This document shows, one piece after another, positions 48,405 to 59,250 of a stretch of DNA of 64,000 bases. Source of the stretch: Metaphire vulgaris (Eukaryota > Annelida > Clitellata > Crassiclitellata > Megascolecidae); contig CM030870.1 in the NCBI GenBank assembly GCA_018105865.1, forward strand, positions 550,001-614,000. The letters run 5' to 3'. Within the stretch, counting starts at the first letter, position 1. Each line of letters opens with the position of its first letter. A model generated the notes under the pieces. The model was not told where the DNA came from and did no database searches. It saw only the letters and a program-made list of their open reading frames with translations. Both the position numbers and the translations under genes were made by a program.

Positions 48405-48599
48405 TTAATTGGCCTTTGCAAACAGAGCAACAAATGCAATAATTTTGTCCGATTCATCCACCGCAGCGACATTTCGTCGGAGGTCTCTGTTGCGATCAGA
48501 GGCACTGGAATTCACCGCCAAGAAGTACGCATCCATCGGCTTCGTGTACTTACTGGTCTTCCGCTGTACTTGTTCGGGCGTGTACTTGTGGCGTGACAT
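48405..48599 (-). CDS. Uncharacterised 64-residue ORF or last exon
   Basis: From the ATG at 48599 the frame reads MSRHKYTPEQVQRKTSKYTK, then MDAYFLAVNSSASDRNRDLR, and ends VALFAKAN before TAA. The frame stays open upstream to about 48686, so it may be a terminal exon. Composition is protein-like and free of simple repeats. No family recognised. Confidence 0.3.
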   Translation of the reverse strand: MSRHKYTPEQVQRKTSKYTKPMDAYFLAVNSSASDRNRDLRRNVAAVDESDKIIAFVALFAKAN

Positions 48600-48718
48600 C
48601 GACTGAATTCCTATTGCCGAAGTGTCTCCACTCTCTCTGGCATTCCATTCAGTCAACTGTGGACACGCATTTGCATCCAAATTCACTCAACCGAACATCA
48701 CCATAGAAATACCGGAGA

Positions 48719-48739
48719 CACAGACATACAGACAGACAT

Positions 48740-48770
<31 letters not shown>

Positions 48771-48853
48771 AATAAACAAACAAACAAACAAGAAATAGAC
48801 AAGCAGACGGTCATGCGGATAGATAAAGAGACAGGGACAAAAAGACAGAGTGA

Positions 48854-48906
<53 letters not shown>
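48719..48906. repeat. (ACAG)n and (GA)n microsatellites
   Basis: CAGA/CAAA tetranucleotides at 48719-48795 and (GA)n at 48858-48906. Confidence 0.95.
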
Positions 48907-48910
<4 letters not shown>

Positions 48911-48991
48911 AAAGACAAAGAAAGAGGCAAATACATGATCTATCTAATAACTGGAAAGTGTTTTGCTGTTTAGTCTTAGAGACTTATTTCG

Positions 48992-49130
48992 ATGGAAAAT
49001 GAGGAGTTTTTGACTTCGAAGCGTCTAAGTTTCGGCGAATCAGTCCCTCCTTCGATCGCAGATAGAAAGAAGAAAGTCGGAGGATCTGCGCGATCCTCCA
49101 TCTTACATCGCACCACTACGCCGATGGCTC
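48992..49130 (+). CDS. Possible start of an uncharacterised ORF
   Basis: An ATG opens a frame MENEEFLTSKRLSFGE, then PSIADRKKKVGGSAR and TTTPMALG, before running into a (GA)n repeat. The non-repeat part looks protein-like, but there is no donor before the microsatellite. Confidence 0.22.
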
Positions 49131-49131
49131 T

Positions 49132-49223
<92 letters not shown>

Positions 49224-49430
49224 GAGACAGAGACAGAGACAGACAGACAGACAGAGAGAGAGAGAGGGAGAGAGAGGGAGAGAGAGAGAGAAAGACACAG
49301 AGAGAGACATAGAGACATAGAGACAGAGAGACACAGAGACACAGAGAGAGACAGAGAGTTAGAGTTAGTTATAGAGAGACAGACATATAGACATACATAC
49401 AGAGACAGAGACAGATATAGAGATAGAGAC
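49131..49430. repeat. (GA)n/(GACA)n microsatellite
   Basis: About 300 bp of GA and GACA blocks; long Arg-Glu and Leu-Ser frames here are repeat artefacts. Confidence 0.95.
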
Positions 49431-49471
49431 AAGGACAGAGACTGTGCTAGTCCAAATCGGATCATAATAGG

Positions 49472-49581
49472 AATAGTTGTTCGAGAGAACAGCTCCGGGG
49501 GCGAGCAGCTCTCGGCTGGCGACGCGGACGCGGTTTCTATGCCTTACAAGGGTCTTCCATTTGAAGTCATTGCCTTTTAGA
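49472..49581 (+). CDS. Possible terminal exon of unknown gene
   Basis: The plus strand reads IVVRENSSGGEQLSAGDADA then VSMPYKGLPFEVIAF and a TAG stop. It is GC-rich between repeats. It might be joined to upstream exon-like pieces at 46702 or 48992, but phase was not proven. Confidence 0.2.
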
Positions 49582-49913
49582 TTGGAAATATTCTCTCTTG
49601 CGATCGCTCAAGATCACCAACTGATAACGCATCCAATCGATATTTTCCATTTCTGATTCTCCCCTCCGCTGTGTCTCGTCTGAGCGTCACCTACCCCTCC
49701 CCAAGAACCCTCCCCAAAGACACCCCCGGAGAAATGACGATATTGAGAAATGCGCTATATAACTGATGCACCAGTTTACTTTATTCTTTTTCTTAATTTT
49801 TTCTGCAATATTTGTGGTAGATTATTTGAAAATATGAGTTTTCTTGGACGATGAAAATAATAACTGGGTTCTTCTTTAATTGATTACAATTAGCTCGGAT
49901 GTTTACTTGCACG

Positions 49914-50270
49914 CAGTGGCGTAACCAGAGTTTCTGACGGGGGTGGGGGCACCATCACCCAGAGATGGCAGAGGGGCAATGGGTCAAGGGTTCAGTGGGC
50001 CACGTGATGATGGGTCATGGACCATTCTGAGTGACCCATTGCTATCTCTTCCATCGCCTGCGACATTGGCGGAGCCAGAGATATGTGTACACCCACTAAC
50101 ACCTCAACCCCCACAATTTGAGACCGCCCCCCCCGAACACCCTCCCTAATCTGAGCCAGGAATGACCTTTTTTGCTTGTCAGACTTTATCGGCAGGGACC
50201 GACCGCCCTCGAATATACCGACACCCACCCCCAAATTGATAATCCTGGAAATAACCCTGGGCGGAGCCAC
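49914..50270. repeat. Mosaic of MITE fragments
   Basis: It starts CAGTGGCGTAACCAG and contains GGGTGTC/GACACCC blocks shared with 34195 and 56356. AATGACC(T)6GCTTGTCAG is at 50161-50180, followed by TTTATCGGCAG. Confidence 0.5.
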
Positions 50271-51135
50271 AAAGAGATACAGGGTCCGACCCCATTGGGA
50301 CATTTTTACATTTAAGGCCACATTTAAGGCCAATATAGATGCAGGACAGAGGACACGAGGAAAAACAGAAGGACATGTCCTTATTTTGCCGGACGTTTTG
50401 TAACCACTAAAAGTCATCATATGTTCTGCGAAAATGTTTCCCGTCTGTCTGTCTGTCTGTCTGCCTGTGTGTCTGTCTGCCTGTCTTTCGTCTGTTTGAA
50501 GCGTGTGTCTTTGTGTCTGTATTTAACTCAATTGCTTGAAGATTTCCCAGTTTGAATTAAGTGGACTGGAAGAATAAGAAGATCAATTGGCAATAATGTA
50601 CCAATTATCAAAGAGACGGAAAGAGAGCTCCATTAAACCCAGAGGCCATTCTTTGTCAGACGCACGACACATTCCACGTTCACTCTCAGATCAATCAACC
50701 ATGGATTAACCCTTTATATACCACCATCTGCCAATCCGTTCGTCCGTCCGTCCACGGTCCTGACTTCTAATCTCTGTCTCCAGTATGAGTGACTGTGTGT
50801 GGTCACTTGGGGGCCATTAACAAAATCATACAATTATGAAATCAATACGGAATCATTCTCACTGATTCGGCGGGATGATGGGGTAGGGGGCCTAATCCGT
50901 CCTCCTTCCTCCTCCTCCTCCTCCTCCTCCTCTTCCTCCTCCTCCTCTCCCGCTCTACGTAAACTTCTTAACGGACGGACGGACGGTCGGACAGACGGAC
51001 TTACTTAGCAGACGATCGTTGATAAGGAGCAATCTACATCGCCGCCATCTGCAACGGCGCTCGAAGACAGAAGGAGACGGGGTCAGAGGTCGAGGGTGGG
51101 TGGGTGGGTGGGGGTCGGTTGAGGGCTATTGGACG

Positions 51136-51136
<1 letters not shown>

Positions 51137-51206
<70 letters not shown>
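51137..51206. repeat. (GA)n microsatellite
   Basis: About 35 GA units. Confidence 0.95.
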
Positions 51207-51369
51207 AGACGCAGAGAGACTCGAAGCTTGGCTTTGATCAGAGAAATATCTCCGTCATATTCCGTGTTTTACGATTCCATCGCATGCTATAGGCAGTGCC
51301 ACTCACTGCATGTAGGCCTATGAGACTCTCTGTCAATCGAATTACTGTTAGTAGTTTACAAGTTACAAC

Positions 51370-51524
51370 CAGGGGCGTAGCCAGGAATTTGATTGGGGGG
51401 GGGGTATAATGTGTTTTGAGGGGTATAAAAATTTGAAATTCTTAAAAAATGCATTAAAAATTTCAAGGTAACCTGATTTGGGGTATATATATACCAATAT
51501 ACCCACCCCGTCACTGCGCCTCTG
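51370..51524. mobile_element. hAT-like MITE, CAGGGGCGTAGC family, copy 5
   Basis: Left end CAGGGGCGTAGCC, right end TCACTGCGCCTCTG, 155 bp, with GTTACAAC (51362-51369) and GTTACACC (51525-51532), a 7-of-8 duplication. Confidence 0.8.
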
Positions 51525-51920
51525 GTTACACCCCAAAGTTTTTTTTAAACACATGATTACGTCAAACCGAATTGTAGCGATGCCACTTATAACAGACGTA
51601 GAATCAGAAATAACAGATCATTGAATGAAGACGCGGGGGCAGGATTGAGCGTAGAAGGGACTGTCTCTCAGCAGTTGGATCGAAAGGCGGATGAGATCGG
51701 GCGATCTAGCGTTTTATATGAATACATTTCTATGGTTGTCTGCATTGTATTTTGAAATTGGAAGTATGCATTCTGTTGGCATTTTCTCATTTTCTGTCGG
51801 AGTTTGACAATTTCGTTTTCTCTTTTGCTAATATAATCATTTCTTTGTTATTATATTATCGTCGTTTAATTACAAATCTCTTTCCGCCAAACAAAGAAAA
51901 CTCACGATCATCTCTCTCTC

Positions 51921-52189
51921 TCCTCTCTGTTGTCTCTGTCTGTCTGTCTGTCTCTCTCTCTAAGTGTCTTTCTCTCTCTGTTTCTCTGTGTGCGTCTCTT
52001 TGTGTCTCTGTCTCTGTCTCTCTGTGTCTTTCCTCTGTCTCTGTCTCTGTGTGTCTCTTTCTGTTAGGCTCTCTGTCTTTGTCTCTCTGCCTGTCTTTGA
52101 CTTTCTGCCTGTCTGTCTCTGTATCTTTCTCTAGACCTCTGTCAGTCTTTCTCTGTGTGGGTCTCTCTATCTCCATATTTTTCTATCTG

Positions 52190-52220
<31 letters not shown>

Positions 52221-52245
52221 GTTTCTGTTTCTGTCTTTGTCTCTA
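51921..52245. repeat. (TCTCTG)n microsatellite
   Basis: About 325 bp of degenerate TC/TG-rich repeat. Confidence 0.9.
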
Positions 52246-52387
52246 TCTGAGAGATTTGTCGTAGTATATAGCGAAGCGCAGAGTTGGTACACAAAGGAAG
52301 CGATGGGCGATGATTGGAATTGATTCGATTATATAGCGAAGCGTCTAATACGACGCAGTGAGGAACCTCAAGAGACCGGATACTCAA

Positions 52388-52504
52388 GATATGGACACTG
52401 GACACAGTGGACAGTGGTGGAAAATCCGGGATGGAAGCCAGTACAGAGGAGGAGAAGGAGGACGAGGAGGACGAATTCTTTACGATGCATGAAGTCTCCG
52501 TCTA
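52388..52504 (+). CDS. Possible terminal exon with acidic tail
   Basis: After the acceptor-like ACTCAAG, the plus strand reads IWTLDTVDSGGKSG, then MEASTEEEKEDEEDEFF and MHEVSV before TAA. The ending resembles a PDZ-binding C-terminus, but no upstream partner exon is proven. Confidence 0.25.
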
Positions 52505-53655
52505 ACGACGCGCATTATAAACTAAGAATGATTTAGAACAGAATGTCCACAGACCGAGTGTTACACAGAGAAAGAACGTGGTTTGATAAACTGAGAGAGA
52601 GAGAGAGAGAGAGTTACGATTTTTAAATATTAAACCCTCAAAATGTTTGATAGCAAAAACGACGCGGCTGTTTGAAAACGGATGTTTGAATAGTACATAT
52701 TATCGTTGTTTTCCCATGTGCTTTTTTCCAGGAAAAAGGAAAAAGTGTGGGAACTCATTTCCAGGGCCGTCATCGAGAGAAATTTCGGGCCCCTAGGCAA
52801 AGCAGTGACGGGCCCCTAAAGAGTTTCGACACTTTATTTTTTTAGTGGTGATGACCTTCTTTAAGTCATCAACAAAAACAGGCGTGGGAACGCCGTATAC
52901 TACATAGGCCTACGTTCCCAAACGCATTACTATAATATCCATAATTATTATTTACAATCTGGCAAAAAGACGTGGGAACACACGGGAACGGCGTTCCCAC
53001 TGAAAAAGCCCTGTTTTTCCCCAATTCAAAACATAACTGCTATTGTTTTAGATTATCCGAATTTTACAATAAAAAGCAACATGTCTGCTTTTTGTATTTC
53101 AGAAACAGAAGAACGTCGTTGATTCCAACGAAAACGCCGAATTAACTTTAGAATATCCGTTGTAAAAAGTCCATCTTCATTTGAAAGCACAATTCACTGG
53201 TGAAGTTAAGTAGCCATACCTTACTTACTAGAAGCGATACTTTAGTGAATACTACAGTATTTTGCGCCTTATCGATGATAGCAGGCCCCTTACCTGTCGT
53301 CAGCAGTTAGGCCTATCACTTGTCAGAGGTGATGTCTTCCAGTAAAGTCTTACGCGAATTTATTCATCTTCAATCGAATATTTCCAAGATCGTCTTGAAC
53401 TATTTCTGCATTTAAATACCATTTCGAGAAACGATCCGATATCATTTCTCTGCGATATGAAGAAAGAATAGATTGAAAAGAATTATTATTACCGCGAAAG
53501 GTTTTCCGAGACTCGTTTGCAGACAGAAGCAAGAACAAGAACTAATCGTAGCAGCGATTCTCAGTTGGGTTCTAGACTGTAGTTTATTTGGCGCATTTTG
53601 TTTGGAGATTCTCCTGTTAAATTCCGCGACTGAGATCGCCTTTGCCAAAGTCGCG

Positions 53656-56600
53656 ATGAGTTCCAGGTTCTTTGCGATTCTTTTCTTCGCCGCCATCTTG
53701 TCCTCGACCAACTCTTCCCGCGAGGCGAGGGACAAACCGAGGCCGGGAAAACTGAACAGAGACCGGGAGAAGGACAAATCCGTGGCCGCCGCCGCCCGCC
53801 GCCGCCGCCACAGACGGGGGGTCAGAGTCCTACTGTGACCTTGAGGTGACCTGCAAGGGAGGAGGGGACGACGCCAGTCTGCCGACGTCGATGAAACTGC
53901 CGATCCGCGGGGCGAGGGGTCCGCCGGGGTCACCCGGAGACAGAGGAGAGCGAGGAGACGACGGAGTGCCCGGAATGCCAGGCCTGTCAGGTCAGTGGTC
54001 AGGTCAAGAGGTCAAGGTTGGCGATCACGTGGTTCACTGAAACGGCTGTCTTTCTGCGATTATCTGCTGCTTTTTCAACTCACTTTAATTTAAGTACAAA
54101 TAATCATATCTCTTGGTTAGCATAGATATACTTTATACAAATTCATTGTCAGCGTCTGTTTTCGTTTATATTAGGCCTGATATTGTATTTAGTCTATTAC
54201 TAATTAATTATAGTCCTTAATATACTCTGTTATTTAAATAATCTAAGAAGCATCGCGTTGATTCTAATCTCTGTTGTATATAGGCCTACCTGTACAGACC
54301 TCTCTTAATTCGTCCATCCCTCTTTTTCCCCAATGTTTTCAGGAACTCGCTGGGTATGTTGTCTATATTCCTTCCGCTTTATTATCATTTAATTCTTTCA
54401 GTGCCCCTTCTACCTCTTCTTTTAACATCCCCAGTTCCTCTTCCTCTTCCCGTTCCTGTTTATTTTCCTCTAATTTTTCTGGTCTGGTCGAATTAAAAGA
54501 GGTCTGTAGAAGTATATGCATAACACCGGAGAATGGTCAATGGATTTTATGGAAACAGTCATGATCCCAATCAAAAAGAAGCAGAATTATGTAAAGACCA
54601 CAGAACCATAAGTTTACTCAGTCACGCATAAAAGATTAATTATGCTGAAGATACTCAAGCACAGACTCCGACTCTCTTGGAATTTGTCTACGTAATCTTA
54701 AGACTTACTTATTCACCATCGGATATTCGTAGTTTTGTAAAGCGCTCTTGTCTCTTTGGCCACTTTTGCCATGCTTATTGCGCTATAGAAATCGCCTAGC
54801 TAATAATAATAAAAAAATAATAACAATAACAGAATACAGGCAAAGGCAGACGCAATAAATTTTATTGGTGAAGATCAGTATGGTTTTAGAAAAGGAAAAG
54901 GAACCTTGACTGGATGATGGAATAGGACTATAAAGACCTAAAGGAGAAAGCTATGAACAGGAATGAATGGCGAAATTTGAATGCAAAACCTGCCTAAGGA
55001 CAGAATACTACGAAGAAGATTGCATACTGATTGATTGATGCTATCCCGCGACCATCTAGACTGAGCCCTGCGACCCACAGTTTGGGAAAAACGGCATTAC
55101 ATTAACGCTGCGTGTCTTCTTAATTAAAATGATTTTTATTGAGTTGGAAATATAAACTCCTGCTGTGTTTTTCAATGACTATTGCTCTCCATAATTAGCC
55201 TGTTAATCTATTTTATTCTGAGTTCTGAACTGTTTTCCAATAGGGGCTCGTCCACAAATGACGTAACGCGCCTAGGGAGGGGAGGGGGTCCGGACATTTG
55301 TTACGAAGTGTGACTGGGTGGGGGGAGGGGGGGGGTCCGTAAATGTGACGTAACGCGACACAAATTTTTTAAGTGACCACCTTTTTTCTTCTTTTTGCTT
55401 GTCAGGGTATTTGGAGAGGGAAATACAAGGATGACCTTTTTTGCTTGCCAGTATATTTGGAGAGGGAAAAATAGAAGGATCAATGACCTCTTTTTGCTTG
55501 TCAAGACTTTTCGGAAGACAAAACGGGGGTCGGCCCGTTGTTACGTCATATTTTAGGGAGGAGGGTCTGACTTTTGTTACGTCGCGTTACGTAGGGGAGG
55601 GGTCAAAAAAGTGCCAAAATCGCGTTACGTCATTTATGGACGACCCTATATGTTGACGGTGTTCTTATAGGTCTGTCAGCTCCTACTCCGAAGCACGTTG
55701 CGTTCTTCGTTGGTTTGGCGGATAACATCGGTCCAGTGAAGGAACACACGAGCATCGTCTTCGATCGGGTCGTCACTAACGTCGGGTCAGCCTACGACCC
55801 GAAAACGGGTCGCTTTACGTCCCCCGTAAACGGAACCTACCAGTTCAATGTGGTCGTATCGGCCCAGGGCAGACAGAAGGTGACTAAACCCAAAGTCGTC
55901 GTCGTCATCGTCGTCATCATCATCATCGTCATCATCATCATCATCATCAAATTCTGAACCCTTATCATCATTGCTTCGATTAAAACCTATGCTCACTAAT
56001 CATTATCGTTATAAGTCGTTGTCGTCGTCACAGGGGCTGTCCATTAATTACGTCAACAATTTATGGACAATTTTTGACCCCACCCCTTGTCAACAACTGT
56101 CATACTTTCAGTTTAAATTAAGTTGCTTAGAATGAGTGCACTAAAGAATGGGGCCACTGGGGGCGTTCAATGGGGGGATTCAATGGGTCCCACGATCCAG
56201 TTCAATGTGGGGGCAGGGGGCGGGGGCGGGGGGGCGTTCAATGGGAGGTACGATCCACTCGGTCCCATCATGTGGACACCCCCCCTCCCCAAATCAGACC
56301 TCAGATTGGATGACGACTACAGTGTGTGCGAGTGTACGTGTGTGTGTATGTGTGGCCAGGGATAGTTTTACACCCCAACACACCCTCCCCCAATTTGAGA
56401 CCGACACCCGCAACACCCCTCCCCCAATCTCAGCTTTTGGATGACCATTGTTTTGCTTCTCATACCTTTGGGGGGGGGAATCCCCAGAATTTACCGACAC
56501 CTCCCCACACACAAATTGATAATCCTAGAAATAACCCCGCGTATGTGTGTGTGTGTGTGTGTGGCCCATCTTTTTCCTTTGCAGGCAGCCGTTATGATCG

Positions 56601-56788
56601 TGCGTAACGGGGGCATGGTGGCCACCGTCTGGGCGGAGAGCATCCCCTACTGGGCGACCGCATCCAATGTCGTCGTCCTCAGTCTCGATAGGGACGACCA
56701 GGTGTGGCTTCTGCTCCTCAACCGAGCCTCGTTTCTACACGGATACATGTACACCACGTTCTCCGGATTCCTCATCTTCGAGAACTAA
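53656..56788 (+). CDS. Secreted short-collagen C1q-domain protein, with a frame break
   Basis: Exons 53656-53990, 55671-55879, 56585-56788; junction phases fit. Exon 1 encodes a signal peptide (MSSRFFAILFFAAILSS), a basic stretch, a GCC-repeat alanine run, two cysteines (SYCDLEVTCKGG) and about nine Gly-X-Y triplets (GARGPPGSPGDRGERGDD...). Exons 2 and 3 encode the C1q jelly-roll: PKHVAFFVGL, VGSAYDPKTGRFTSPVNGTY, then YTTFSGFLIFEN at the C-terminus, the family's typical ending. The product would be about 248 residues, expected to trimerise outside the cell; invertebrate relatives often act as lectins or pattern-recognition proteins. The signal-peptide frame and the collagen frame differ by one base because of an extra C at 53795-53797 inside the GCC repeat, either a polymorphism, an inactivating change or a sequencing error. 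Confidence 0.8.
54530..55050 (+). pseudogene. LINE reverse transcriptase remnant in the C1q gene intron
   Basis: In shifting frames the plus strand encodes VMIPIKKKQNYVKT, then HKRLIMLKILKHR and GEDQYGFRKGKGT, matching in order the early reverse transcriptase blocks of non-LTR elements. Stops and frame changes show it is dead. Confidence 0.65.
55243..55647. mobile_element. PIF/Harbinger-like MITE, copy 2
   Basis: Ends GGGGCTCGTCCACAAATGACG and CGTCATTTATGGACGACCC, the same family as 7862-8226. Flanks give only TA, not a clean 3-bp repeat. It contains three successive motif copies (about 55374-55406, 55429-55452, 55480-55515). It ends about 23 bases before the C1q exon at 55671. Confidence 0.65.
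56356..56541. repeat. GGGGTGTCGGT-family fragment and (TG)n in the C1q intron
   Basis: Related to 34195-34498 in opposite orientation (CCAATTTGAGACCGACACCC, CAAATTGATAATCCTAGAAA). A short (TG)n follows, before the acceptor of exon 56585. Confidence 0.5.
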
Positions 56789-57145
56789 CTGAGGCGATGG
56801 TCTTATGTAGCGCATTTTGTGGTGGTCGAGAATGACGCCAAACGGTGCGAAATGGACGCTCCAGTCGAACGGCGAACGTCTTTTTGTCATCGGATACAGA
56901 AACTACCGTTTTACAACAAGTTTTACATTATTATTCATTTAAGACTTTACTGTTTTAGCGTTCAACGTATAAAAGACTTCCGTCTATTCATTTGATATCT
57001 ATAATAACGAGAGCGCTATATAAATTCACTAGATTTTACTTACTGATCTACTTATTTCGTGTTAATAATATACACAGTGTTATGTGAACTTATGTCCGCG
57101 TTGTCTCAGTTGTTTTCAAAATGGCTGTGGCTATTTTAACATCAG

Positions 57146-57196
<51 letters not shown>

Positions 57197-58352
57197 CCAA
57201 GCTGCAATAATAATAATAATAATAAGGTTTAAAGTTGAATGAGGAGGCGAGCGAACTGTCATCGTCGACGACAAAGCGTCGACAGAAGAAGAAAACTATG
57301 GCTCGAACGCCATGGGCAGAGCAGTTCTCACATGAAGCTGGGGGACGGCAAATTGAGCGGTGATTACCTGAAAATCTGAAGCTACTGAGGAATTTCTTGC
57401 TTGTCAGGTTGTCGGGGAGAGTTTTATCGAATGGGGCGAGCAAAATTGAGATGAGCGGCGTCAGCTATAATTCACGTCGGAAGGGAGAGTCGCGATCGGT
57501 TGGGGCGGCATTTTTTCCAGGAGCATGGGCGACGATTTTTAACGAAACCACGCTACGCCACTGTTAAAGTGGTTCAGTATGAGGGTCTGCCCTGTGTGCC
57601 GCGCAATACACTCCTAACAACGGTGAAGTTCGAGAACCGATTACTTATAGTTCTCGTTTCTGATACGCACTCAATGCGACAAACACAAGGATCCGTGAGC
57701 GCAGGATGTCTCAATATGTCAACGGGAAGTATATAGCGCTTATTTAAAGTCAGGCGATTCGATCGCGCCGTTCAGGATCCAAGCCAAAGACGGTTCCGAT
57801 CGTATAACGATCAGGGCAGCCAATTTCAATTTCCTAACACTGAGACTGCATTCCATAATTATGAACAAAGGGCTGTTGCCTGATATTTCGGGTGATTTTG
57901 TTATACTGAGTCCATTAGCGATCGCTGCCACTGTGGAAGAATGATGAGAACAACGATGCATTGGAACGGAGTAGAGACTGGATCTAAAACCATGACCACC
58001 ACGGACTACGGTTTACGGATTATAGGATTTGGTTCTCCTGATTAAGCTGCTGTACTGCGCCAAGTTTTGGGCAGCGCTATATAAATTTCGTTTTACTTAA
58101 CTTACTTATTTTATCTTAGGCTTGCTTGAAAACCACTTACTTAATAAGGAGGCAGATCAGCAGAATGGCAAGTTTAGACACAATCGCCATCTGGCGAATA
58201 GCAGTTAAACAGTGGACATGTCATCGAATAATAATAATGTGATTTTAAGTGGTTTAGGGTCTGCCCTGTGCGAGCTCGAGTAATTACTTATAGTTTTGTT
58301 TCTGAAAACCACTGAAAAATGTATCCGATGGATCACATTATAATTTATAACA
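56789..58352. other. C1q gene 3' side and intergenic DNA
   Basis: It contains (AAT)n at 57147-57194 and 3' fragments of a CAGTGGCGTAGC element (CTACGCCACTG at about 57552-57562). GCTTGTCAGGTTGTCGGGG is at about 57399-57417. GCGCTATATAAATTTCGTTTTACTTA at about 58073-58098 recurs near 34967 and 35056. I see no gene. Confidence 0.45.
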
Positions 58353-58813
58353 CAGCGGTTCTCAATCCGTGGTCCGCGGACCAAAAGTGGTCCGATCTAA
58401 AACCATGACCACCACGGAGACGGGCGATTCTAGTGGTCCGCGGCATATTGTGAAAAAACAAAAACAAATTACGGATAAGGGTTTTTTTGCTTGTCGAGCT
58501 TTTTCGGCAGACACTGGTTTGATATTTCATTAATTGTAGTGCGCTTGCTAACATTGATTGATTAGGCGCAATATAAATAGCTAATTACATTACAGTAACA
58601 CATTACATTACATTACATGAAAAAACATTAATAATAATGTTTTTTTTAAGCTTTTGCAGTTTTGATAGGCTAATTGTAAGCTTGCTAACATTGATTGATT
58701 AGGCGCAATAAAACCACTGAAGACATTACATTACATTACATTCTCAGGTGGTCCGCGAAAAATGTTTGACACTCAAAAGTGGTCCGCGAGACAAAGGGGC
58801 CTGAGAACCACTG
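58353..58813. mobile_element. hAT element, CAGTGGTTCTCA-type ends, 461 bp
   Basis: Left end CAGCGGTTCTCAATCCGTGG, right end GGGGCCTGAGAACCACTG, with exact 8-bp duplication TTATAACA at 58345-58352 and 58814-58821. GTGGTCCGCG is repeated inside both ends. The TTTTTTTGCTTGTCGAG...TTTTTCGGCAG motif is at about 58485-58512. No transposase. Confidence 0.85.
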
Positions 58814-59250
58814 TTATAACATCAAAGAAGACTTGGAAATGAAAAATTTCACAAGTGTAAGTAAGTAAAATCCCGTGAATTTATATACCACTTTGGAGGT
58901 AGTACAGTGTAGCTGCTGATAGCGATGCATAGTGTAGTTCAACCTCGCATCGAGGATGGCTGAAGAACAAAACATCACAGACCTAAGCCTAAGAATAAGC
59001 AGCTACTGTTGTGCTTTTACTTTACTTTACTTTAAGTAGGAAATTAGCGCTATAAGAAGTTCGCCATGTTAGCGTCATCTGTCTTGTAAACAAAGTTAAC
59101 AAATTTTACTAAGTATTCGTAGAATTTTTAATGTAAAAAAACTTTTAAAATATTTATGTAAAACCTTTTTATGTTTTGTTTATTGGATTTTTTAAAGAAG
59201 TCGCATAAACGACAGTCGCTGGAATAGTTTTTGATGGATTTTTCCTATTA

